A DNA stretch of 64,000 nucleotides from Pseudoscleropodium purum (lineage: Eukaryota > Streptophyta > Bryopsida > Hypnales > Brachytheciaceae), in NCBI GenBank assembly GCA_963969395.1, contig OZ017800.1, positions 19,934,479-19,998,478 on the forward strand. The letters run 5' to 3'. The notes below the pieces were generated by a model, which saw only the letters and a list, made by a program, of their open reading frames with translations, was not told the DNA's origin and made no database searches. This document shows positions 26,127 through 36,553 of the stretch, in pieces (positions within the stretch are counted from its first letter, which is position 1; every line of letters starts with the position of its first letter). The position numbers and the translations under genes were made by a program.

Positions 26127-26710
26127 TTAACCCCTAAAGGACCAATTGACCAAGGCCTTTTTTATGCCAAAAAACACTCAAACCTATCATTTCTACAGCA
26201 AAAGGTAAAAAAAAAATGAATTGTTCTTTTTTCACATCTAACTATAGGATCTTACACCTAAATATTATAAAAATGTCTTAGATAAAATTTCAGAATTTTT
26301 GACCGCACAGATTGCATAATATCTATGTTTAAAGTGGGAAAAACAAGTTTTTCAGAACATTGCGGGACTAGATTTTTGACTTTGAACATTTTTAACTTCA
26401 ACTTTTTTGCACTATAAGGCCATATTCGTTAATTTGAGACAAAGTGAGGTCTCATTTTCATACAACTTGAAAATGTAGTAGAAAAAGCTCTACTTAAATT
26501 GAGACATTAGGGGAATATTGAGACTTTCAAATGTCAATTTCCATGTGTAATCATTTACTTATTGTTTTGGAAAGTGGCAAGTGCTTATTGAACATTTAAA
26601 TTTTGCAAAATTTTATTATGAATATAGAAATACTACAATTAATAAGACAGTAAAGTGAGACAATCCATTAAATTGAGACTTGCATGTGTTTAGATTTAGG
26701 GTCTAAAGAC
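26127..26710 (+). mobile_element. TTAA element, copy D (right end uncertain)
   Basis: Starts TTAA (26127-26130) then CCCCTAAAGG. Its first ~200 bp match the reverse complement of 38690-38848, sharing CATTTCTA, the CATCTAACTATAGG / CATCTAACCATAGA block and ATCTTACACCTA. The right terminus is not clear; TTTAGGGTCTAAAG at about 26696 may be the decayed end. Non-coding. Confidence 0.45.
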
Positions 26711-29700
26711 TCTTTATTCCATATTGTAATAAAAAGAAACATAATTATTTCTATCCCTTATGATTGTGCAATACATTTGCAGAGAATTCAAAAACATCAT
26801 AATAAAAAAAATGACTTCATTGACAGAAATCAGTAGTCATCCGGCGCTAGATTGCTTTTGTATCATAACAAACTTAATACATTCATATATCCATGTATAG
26901 AGCTCAAAATATGCAAAAACTAAAAATAATATTTTCAACTATATAAACAACACTTCACTTATTTAAGTACGAATTCTTCATCCGTGGATTGAAGATTCTA
27001 ACTAGTCTCTTCTTCAACCATAAAAGCTGCCAATGATGCTTTGATGGTCTCAATTTGCTTTTTCGAAATTGATGCTCGCGGGTTTGCTGTTCCGTTTCTA
27101 AAACTAGGCTTCCATGTTGTCATAATACAATCTGTATTCGACCATGTTGGAGATATTATTGTGTCTTCACGCCATTGAATCCCTCCATTTGTGTCCCACC
27201 CACCATAAGTCTCCATGTCAATGTTTCAATCCGAAGTTGGTGTCCAATACTGAATTTGGATTTGTTTTATGTGCGATGGATCTGGATTCAACTTTGTAAT
27301 CGCCCTTGCAAGCCAAAATGGCTTTGGGTTACCATTTGCAGGGCACACTACAACAAATGAACATGCATGCGTATCACGTACAATACGAAATGAAGGTGGA
27401 GGACGATCACGCCTACGTCCAACAAAGGGGCGATCCTCTGCTTCTTCTTCATTCATTGTGCCATCTCTTTGTCTTCGGTCAACGTCGTCATGAGTGACTC
27501 TAGAAGTAGGCCAAAAAGCATCTAATAGCCTCTCTCGCACTTGTAGAGGTGCATCAAATGCAGCTCTAACACCCACCCAATACTTCTTGATGGGATCGTT
27601 TTTTCGTCTAAATTCTCCAGAGGCATCGTCATTGGCCATTTGGTTCCAATAAGCAATGAAACCATTTAATCCTTTCTTTACTTCAACAAAGGCTTTAATC
27701 TGCTCCGGTTTTAGAGGTAGTGGACTACCATTGGGTACTTTAGAACGCCCATCTTCAGTCTCATTCCACAACCGAATTCCTTTGCCATTTTCCGGCAACC
27801 AGTCCTTGTCAGTGCAAAGGTCCTTATACTCCATTATGGGCCATCCATCAAAATTCATAGAAAACTTGAACTGTTGGGAAAAAGAATGACCTTCTAAAAA
27901 ATTTCCACCTGTGCCCAAATATCCATGCACAAATGTCTTGAAGTCCGGAACCTCCTCTATAAGATGAGGAATTACGGGGTGTGATTCACAATCCATAAAT
28001 GATTTCATCAACTTCGGAAGTGTTGGGTAGTCATTCATTTTCAACTTCGTGCTCCATCGACCAAAAAGAGCATCGATGTCTTCGTGAGTATGCCCAACAA
28101 TAAAGAAATTTATGTATACCTCCTTGAAAATGCCTTTGTACACTAGCAAAGAGCAATAGGCAAAAACCCATCGGTTCTTGTTGTCTCCAGAGCAATTATC
28201 AAGCTGCAAAGTTAATATTGGTGGAAGAGGATGAGCCAAAAGTGATTCATCAAAAGGGGGAAGTAGTGAATCCAAGCAAGCTTCTGAACCACTCAAAAGC
28301 GCCTTTGTTAACAAGGATTGCCCTTCTTCTACTGAAAATAAATTGCAGGAAGAATTCTTTGGAGGTGTTTCTAAATCACACAATAATTTTGCAATGGATC
28401 CAACAGTATGGTTTGAGTCTGTTGGAAATATGTTGAGGCCATAGTGTGCATATCGGACATCACCATGTGCTATCATACCCGTCACAGCAATGGGCATCTT
28501 CATAAAAGGATCTATCGACTTGGTCTTGTGAGAGAAGTGTGGCAAAGCTGTCTTGGAGTGATTCATTTTGTCATGAATGATAGTGAGCATTTTGTCAAGG
28601 TATTTTTCAGATATATAACGATTTGCATAGTACAATTCTCTATGTGCCCTTTGGCCTACAAGGTGAATATTTAAAAGTGTAGACTACTTTTCTTGTGCAA
28701 CCAAAAATGGAGTGCATGCACATCTGAGTTGCTTGTATCGATCACACAAGCCACAACGCGCAAAAGTATCTCCTCGAGCCTTTGGTGCATACTCTGGAAA
28801 AGAAGCACACCGAATGTTGCTCAAGCCACTAGATGATATTGGCTGTAAATTCAACATTGCATTGGCCTCATTGAGGATTGGCAATTGGTCACGCCAACGA
28901 AATGGTGATGGCAAAACCATTACGGTCACTTTCTCTCCAGACTCCATTGTCCTAGTTTTATGTGGCATTTTGTCTGCATTCGACACAAGCAATGTCCAAA
29001 GCGTGGCAGTTGCTTGCAAGGTATGTGTACGGGGTTTCTTGGACCCCGAATTCCCGTGCCCCTCTGCTTGCTTCCCAGCTCTAGCCATTTCCTTGTACCT
29101 ATAGAAAGTTGCTTTTAATATACCATGGATGGTGTACCAAGCTAGAAGACACACTTCCCTTCCTTTCAAGGTGATACAATCCTTGCCGTCATTGTCTTTG
29201 TGGATTTGCCGATGTACCTCAAGAAGACACTTCTTGCGGGCATACACTCCGTCATTCACATGAAGTTGGCACCGGATGGCTTGAATTTGTCCACGTAAGA
29301 AAGGCTGTAAGCAATTTTTCATACAACATGTTATAGTTGATACTTCAACAATAGACTGCATTGTGAGGAGGGATTCCTTTTTTGGAGGAAGATTAGGCTC
29401 AAGCCTTTCACGCATGCTTTCATACCGTCGAAGTCCTTTACGAACTCTTCTGTTCGCGGTAGACACAGCTGTATTGTAAATGTACGTTTGGTCATGGTCA
29501 TACAAACTGGCACCATTCAGAAATACTTGTTTAATGTGCCAAGATCGCATTGACCACATCCAAGAGGACGGAACTTCCTCTTCACATAAAGACTCTGCAA
29601 TTTGAATGGCCACTCGATCATCACCCAAAGGCTCTCCATTTGTATCGATGACGAGCTCGGGATCCACATTATAACAAATTGCATTTGCGACATCATCCCC

Positions 29701-30272
29701 AGCATTGTTTCTGATAGTGACTGGCATCGTATTCCATTTTGCTCGAGGAATTCCATCACACTGAAAAACTCCTTCAAGTAGTGTAGGTACAGAAGTTGTA
29801 AACTCTTCAGGTGTATGAAATGTTCTGTAAGAAAAAGTACCCAAAATATTAATTTAAATACACATCCCTTAAACAACTCATGATGCTAGACTATTAGAAA
29901 TGTATCATCAACTTGATGAAAAGTAAGAATAGATAAGATATAGATGGACTGACTCTAAAGAATTTAAAAATGTACCGTGTCAACTTTCATCTAATGTCAA
30001 AAGTAATGTAATCTGATTTTGAATAGTTTATCGTTGAGTCAATGATAAATACTATAAGCTTGCAGTAGGTCTAAGGTAAAAAAAGCCATTGGCACTTTCT
30101 AAATGCTTCATAAACAATCTTCTAATATGATCAACTCTATATCACATCAATATACTGAGGTTCATATTCTAAATTTCTAGAATTGTTTAGTTATCGGTGA
30201 GTTGATGATAACTTTGATGATAGAAAATAACATACAAAGTGATCATTTATATATTTCAGGCTAGCAATTACA

Positions 30273-30795
30273 ATTGATTATTGTGAAATGAACACACCCT
30301 CAGATTTGAGTAAAAGTCATCATTGACTCAACAATAACTTTGTATATATTTCACAAAAGTTGATTATTGTGAAATGAACGCACCTTTGGATTCTACCAAA
30401 AGTTATCATTGACTCAACGATAACTTTGCATATATTTCTCGATAGTTGATTATTGTGAAACGAATGCACCCTCGGATTTGAATAAAAGTTATCATTGACT
30501 CAACGATAACTTGGCATATATTTCACAAAAGTTGATTATTGTGAAATGAACGCATCTTTGGATTTGAATAAAAGTTATCGTTGACTGAACGATAACTTTG
30601 CATATATTTCTTGACAATGGATTATTGTGAAATGAACGCACCTTTGGATTCTACCAAAAGTTATCGTTGACTCAATGATAACTTTGGATATAGTTCACAA
30701 CAGTTGATTATTGGAAATGAACGCACCTTTGAATTCTACTAAAAGTTATCGTTGACTCAATGATAACTTTGCATATTTTTCACGACAGTTGATTA
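30273..30795. repeat. 86-bp tandem array with TGACTCA-centred palindrome, in intron 1 of the DUF7869 gene
   Basis: Six units. The palindromic core starts at 30316, 30402, 30488, 30574, 30660 and 30745, so the period is 86 bp (last 85). The core is arm GTTATCGTTGA, one central C, then arm TCAACGATAAC, with minor variation; its middle is TTGACTCAA. Each unit also carries GATTATTGTGAAATGAACGC. Two further single cores lie upstream of the array at 30027-30049 and 30191-30212. TGACTCA is the classical GCN4/AP-1-type bZIP site, and intronic tandem sites could act as an enhancer; that is inference. Confidence 0.92.
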
Positions 30796-31866
30796 TAACT
30801 AATACAAAGTAGTATACCTCGCGATTATAACATTCAAAAACACAATGCACTTCCAGATGGACCTAACATGGGTTCTTTTCACACAAATTTTGCTTCAACA
30901 ACATCTACATGGGGCTACATGACCAAAGACTCTTTTCCGGTTGAGAAAATATGAGGAAGCGTATTTTGCAATTGGAACAATACAATGGACACCGCACTTC
31001 CTAACATGAATTCCTTTCATACTGATTTTGTTGGAGCGACATCCACATGGGGTTGCATGATCAAAGACTACAATGTGATCTACAAAAAATATGAAGTGTA
31101 CTTCGCGCTTACAACAATGCAAAATACACCACGCTTCCTCGTGGACCCAACATAAAATCTGAATACTAATTTCTTAAGAGGAATATCTACAGGGGGTTGC
31201 ATGACCAAAAACTACAATATTCTCCGCACAATAATTGAAAAGGGAATTTTGCAATTGCAACAACGCAAAAGACACTACGTTCTTCATACACTAAAAATGA
31301 ATTCTTCCTATATCAATTTCATAAGAACGGCATCTACATGGAGTTGCATGATGAAGGACTAAAATTTCCTCCGTAGAAAATATGAAGCGTACTCCAATTA
31401 CAACAATGTAAAATACACTGCGCTCTCATGGACTCATCATAAATTCCGTTCATACCAATTTCTTAAGAGCAACATCTACATGGAGTTGCATGACCGAAGA
31501 CTACAATTTTCTCCAAACAATAATTGGAAGCATACTTCGCGATTACAACAATACAAAGACACCACCTTTCCTCATACACCCAACATGAATTCAAGACATA
31601 CCAACTTCAAAATAGCAACATGTATATAGGGTTGCATGACCAAAGATTGCATTTCTCTCGGCGGAAATGAGAAAAGCAGTTGTGACACTTGTGATTACAA
31701 CATTGAAAACCTAAATGCGTCTCCTCACAGACCCAATATGAACTACTTCCACACCAATTTTTTAAGAGCAATGGCTACATGTATGCAGATGCTTCTATGT
31801 TTCAAAACAAACAACAATGGCAACACATTTGGTAATGCTACAACCTATTTGAGGATAATGGCACTT
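30796..31866. repeat. Diverged ~120-bp repeats in the DUF7869 intron
   Basis: A recurring pattern is visible: CATGA(A)TTC...ATACCAATTT...AACATCTACATGG(A/G)G(T/C)T(G/A)CATGACC(A/G)AAGACTA, for example near 30900, 31040, 31190, 31335, 31460 and 31610. The spacing is about 120-150 bp, so this is an older, more degenerate tandem array next to the young 86-bp one. The 81-codon frame at 31636-31881 lies inside it and is not a gene. Confidence 0.6.
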
Positions 31867-31879
31867 ACTCGAAACTCAT

Positions 31880-32400
31880 AGCAATGTCCACGCTCGCCAC
31901 TGAAACTGTCAAACTTGGGCGGGAAGATGTTGGAATACAATACACCGCAGTCCGCAAGAGTACAAGAAAGCTCAACAAAGGAAAATGAACAAGTCAGCTA
32001 CAGAAAGACTGATTAATTTTGATGTGAAATTGGCACAAAAGATGGAGGTTCCGGAGAAGGTAGACAGAGCTTCTAGAGAGTAGGCGCGGAAATACTTGAG
32101 CAAAATGTTCTGGATTTTTGTATTTCCTTCAAATTCCTCAACATCATTCCACATCGGCGTACAACTTCTCTGACATCACTTAACGCTTTGAGCAATGTCA
32201 GCACATTCCTTGTCAGGTTTACACCATTGGAGTGCGGCACCTTTAGTATGGAATCAACAACAGATTTGCCAACATTATAATGTTTATTAATAGTGTATAC
32301 ATTTATTCACATTCTTTGGATGATATTTGATGAATTTATGAAGAGCTGACATACCATAAAACAATACTTCCCAACAGCTACACACTTAAAGTAGGGGGCT
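31880..32400 (-). promoter_or_regulatory. Presumed 5' region of the DUF7869 gene
   Basis: Less AT-rich than its surroundings. It would contain the leader and promoter of the minus-strand gene if the ATG at 31879 is right. A 60-codon minus frame (31972-32154) lacks a known domain. No TATA box can be fixed with confidence. Confidence 0.3.
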
Positions 32401-35400
32401 CAAAAATCATTCATCTAAAGAAAAAGATGCATTTTTATTATTTTCGTTATTTTTGATATTTCGTTATAATATAACAAAATAACAAAATAACATAAATAAC
32501 AAAATAACAATATGACAAAATTAAAAAATTAAAAAAACAAGTATTACTCAAATAAATACTAAAAATAAAAATAAAAATAATTTTAAATTTTAAATTTTAA
32601 ACTTAAAATTTTAAATTTAAATTCAAATTCAAAATTTTAAAATTTATAATTAAAAATATAATAAAATAATGTAAAAAAATAACAATATAACTATAACAAT
32701 CATACTACTAAAATCATAACTCCCATTGTAATATTGCAAATGCTACCATTAATACTAAGGACTACTCCTTGTTATGCTACGCATTTATTGTATCTCATTG
32801 ATAAAATTATGATATATTTCAATAGAATGCATGATAATGATTTCAATAAGTCTTTAAAATAATTATTTTAAATTTTTGGTAAAAGTACTTTCAATTATGC
32901 ATACGTAGATATCATATTTTTTCACAATGTGATATTTCAGAAATACAATAGCAATTTCCATCACCTTTGTAATATCACTTATTACAAAAAGTGATATTAT
33001 AGAAATAATATAGTTGTTGCAATTAAGGTGATATTAAAGAAGATTTGTAGGGTGATATTATAGAGGTAGCAATTCCATTGCTTCTCTTGGCTTACATTTC
33101 TATGATTTTGTGCTTTTGTGAGTTTTGAGCTTTCATGATTTCCATTTTCAATTGCTATTATCAAATGATTTTGAGAAATTTATTCAATTCAAGTAATTTT
33201 GAATTTCACAACAATTAAGCTATTTACAAAGTTTTTGATATTTATAAGTTTTAGGGTTTCAATTCTTCAATTTGAGGTGCCATTCTTTGTAAAAAAATTG
33301 AGTCAAATTTCTAATGCATTCTAATATACGTGTATCCCTCATAGTATTCACTATTGCATATATTTCATTCATCATTCCATAAATTCCTATTGTACATTTC
33401 AATATATGCTTACTTGTACAGGAAATTATACAAAGATTTTTGTAAATTTTAATTAAAGATTTATTGAATTTTTTAGTCTACATTCTATTTAATACATAAA
33501 AATTCTTATAAAATTCTATTGATAAATGCAAAGTATAGCAAGGGCCAACAATTTGATTAAATTGAAGCAATTTTGCATTCCATAACAAAATCTTTGCAAT
33601 TTGAGAAATTTGCATTTTAATTCATCAATTTTAAGTCACCATTGATTGTGAAGGAAGAAATTTATTGGTGTTTAATTGAAGATTTTGTTGAAATTGAAAC
33701 TATTGCTCTACATATTAAAATTTCAAGATTCTACTTACATTCTCGCTTACATTATGTGCTTGATTTATTTCATTTTATTGCAACGTTTTCATCTTTGTAA
33801 ATGGTTTATTGTGAAAATTATAATATAAATAATTTTTTTAAATAATTTTCTATTGCATTGTATATATAATATATATAAAATATTATATGAGGATGTCAAA
33901 ATTTTCATATAAAGATTATACATACTTTATTGATCCACTTTCTAACACATGGAGAATCGATGAAAGTAATATATTTAATTCGTAGCAAAGCAAGCGCCAA
34001 CTGCTAATACTCATTTGAAATTATCCATATCACTTGTAAAAAAAAACATTTGTTCTTTTTTTTGGTCCCTATGGCCTTAAATAACTAGTTTGTTGATAAT
34101 ATTTTTTGCGTTTTATATCCATTCTTTATGAAATTAGAAATGAAGGTACATATTTTACTTTTTGACATTGGGTTTCTTCTTAAATTTTTTATTAAAATTA
34201 CTTTAAACAATTTTAACTGCCCCCATTTGGTTGGGAATTCTAGCCATTTCGAGTTGGTTCCGTAGAACTTCCAACCCACAAATGCAACTTTGAAGGTGAA
34301 AATGGAGATATTAGGAGTTATAATCAAGTGACCAAAGTCCTTTAAAGATTTATTAAAAACCAAAAAAGTTTCCATCTTTTAATGAGTGATAATTAAGTGT
34401 TTGTTCTTCGAATTTTTTTCCTAAACTTTTGACTCAATTATTTAACATAAAAAATTAGATATTCAAAATTAGTGGTGCAAAATTTTCAGAAGAAAAATTC
34501 TAAACTATTTTGCACTATCTTTGCAATAAGAATAGAGGTTTTGAGTGTAATTTGCTAAAGGATTTAGGATTTAGGGTTCAAAGGGTAATATCCAAGAAAA
34601 CACATGGAGATTATTGAGTAACAAAATATCTAAATTTTTATAAAATCCATCTCTATAAAATCATACACAACATACATATTTTAGTATAAAAATACAAATT
34701 GTTCTATTAATACAAACATTTCATAAAGCTTACTATAGTTCACATTGGCAAATACTAAATACAAATTTCTTTTACATGCAAACATATAGGTGGCTACAAT
34801 GGATGGCAAATTCTCCACCTAAACCCTAAACAAAACACACAAATAGACATTAGACCCTACAATGGTACACTTTAGTTGCTATGATAGAAGAAAATATAAT
34901 GTGTATCCTTCCAAAATTTAATTAGGTAATAAAACTTTATCTATAGCTATTGACCGGCTAATACAATTTTTTGGTGAAGAATATAGGTTTATCTTTTATT
35001 TGATGTGGAATTTTATCTTGTGCTTTCTTCCTTTCCAATTCCTTTAGGTGTTCCAATGATGGAACAGAGCCCATGGTAGAAAAACCTAATGAAATCTTAA
35101 ACCCAAACCCTCAAATTGAAATTTGGAACTATGTACACAATGAGATCTACTTGGAAATTTAAAAATTAGTTCATTATAATTTGAAGAGGACAACCACCCA
35201 AAAAAAGTATGTACAAAATTGGTATAAAATGGAAAATGAATGATAATACATGGTACAATTCAATATAAACATTCCTTAACACTATACAAATATCATGTAG
35301 TGTCACTTTGAATCCCTTAAGGTAAAATATCCCATTATGGGCCTTTTACCCATTACAGACTCCTAAAAATGCCCCCATCATGTTTTTTTCTTTTAGTGAT

Positions 35401-35940
35401 TGAGATTTGGGCGACGTTCAAAGTGACAAATAGACTCATTCAAAACAAAAGGAACTTGGTCCCGTGTTGCAACCATTGATGTAATGTGATATCCACCATC
35501 CCGTTGCCTATAAATGCCTTCACTAGGGTATAAGAAATCAACTTTTCCAACTGGACCTAAGTGTCCCCTTTAGTTTGTAAAAGGAAGTAATAATGTTAGC
35601 ATTAAAATAGGTGAGGTGTTTTGACTTGAAAAAGTAGTTTTTATTTTTATATAAATGGTCTTCATAAGAAAAATTTGAAAATTTGAAAATGCAACTCTTG
35701 CAAATGCAAGCCCTATGTGCCAAAATCCAAACCATACAAATACTTTAAGGCTCTACATGCTAAATCATTTGTACTTTCTTTTTTTTAAATGATTTATAAA
35801 ATTCAATTATATAAAATTGTGTTTCTTATTGTACCCTTTATTTATTGTCACATAATATAACCCTAAAAATTTTATATCCTCTAATGTGCCATAAGCTATT
35901 GCCACAATCAAAATAAAAGTTGCCGAAATTTTCTAATTTT
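32401..35940. other. AT-rich gene-free stretch
   Basis: Low-complexity A/T sequence at 32.4-32.7 kb (AAATAACAAAATAAC-type runs), then unstructured AT-rich DNA. Short CCCTAAA-like words (for example near 34840) are isolated. The minus frames at 34085-34375 and 35538-35735 show no domain. Confidence 0.45.
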
Positions 35941-36365
35941 TTAACCTCCAAAGGACCATTGTCCCTTCGGCGGATAAATGTGATTTTGAACAGGTACCTA
36001 CGAGCTCAATTTTTTTCCTTATTTTTTTAAACTTTTTTTGAAGATGAAAAAATTGATTAGCTTTATGGGAATATAATTTTTTTTTAGTCGGTGCCCGGAA
36101 ACAAAAGTTATGCCCAAATAAGCTCAAAACAAGGGACAAGGGGCAGCAAAAGAAATTTCAAAAATTCAAAATTTTAAAATTTTCTTCCTCATAGATTATA
36201 TTTTTATGTACATGGGAAGCTTTGATTCATTCCATTTGGACTTTTTATGAGAAAGTTATGGACAATCTTGTTTATTGAGCAATTAGAGCATCTTCTTGGA
36301 AAAACAACTTGTAGGATTCATTTCTAAATGCAATTTTTACAATTTATAAAAAAAAAAAGTTTTAC
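35941..36365 (+). mobile_element. TTAA element, copy F, truncated
   Basis: TTAA at 35941-35944 followed by CCTCCAAAGG. The body matches 21051 onward (ACAAATG, GGTGCCCGGAAACAAA, GCTCAAAACAAGGG, CATTCCATTTGGA, GAAAGTTATGG). Similarity is lost near 36365, about 190 bp from the stop of the oxygenase gene, so the right half is missing. Confidence 0.6.
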
Positions 36366-36553
36366 ATGGTCAATAGGCCTCCATCTCTTCGGAATCAAGT
36401 CATCTACTTGCTCCCTTGAAACCGTACATGACAGGTTAACTAGAAGTGGTTTCTTGACACATATAACAAGAGACATAAATTTAAGAAAAAAAATTTCATT
36501 CAAAGATGTTGCAAATAAAAAATGTACTCAAAGATGTTGCAAATGGAAGTAAA

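Larger units (their letters stand above)
26998..31879 (-). pseudogene. DUF7869 transposase-like gene, two in-frame stops, two exons
   Basis: Exon 1 is 31879-31869 (M-S-F-E start), donor GTAAGT; the 2,044-bp intron ends TTTCTTACAG; exon 2 is 29824-26998. The phases match, giving 945 codon positions before the final stop. Landmarks: C361-x2-C364...C372-x-C374; LQLDNCSGDNKNR (543-555, D546); FFIVGHTHEDIDALFGRWS (577-595). The LDN..NKNR and GHTHEDID pair is the hallmark of DUF7869 proteins, thought to have an RNase-H-like transposase fold. In-frame TAG at 28684-28686 and TGA at 27226-27228 split it, yet the reading frame and apparent homology continue across both, with no indel. Each stop is one C-to-T from Gln or Arg. 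Either it is a recently killed TE gene, or translation ends early. The intron holds the 86-bp array. The tiny exon 1 is predicted only from phase and splice signals. Confidence 0.75.

Noticed and set aside
26831..26997. Possible further exon 3' of the DUF7869 gene
   Set aside because: The frame ends at 26998 with no donor-like site; downstream is AT-rich with no continuing similarity.
28652..28683. A 32-nt intron (GTAGTC...TTGTAG) that would remove the TAG stop
   Set aside because: Far shorter than plant introns, and removal would delete codons that continue the family-like sequence; a true stop is more likely.
30273..30795. Regular repeat spacing that might suggest a CRISPR array
   Set aside because: The whole 86-bp unit is repeated, with no unique spacers, and the context is a plant intron.
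31636..31881. 81-codon plus frame
   Set aside because: Lies in degenerate repeats of the DUF7869 intron, on the opposite strand; no domain.
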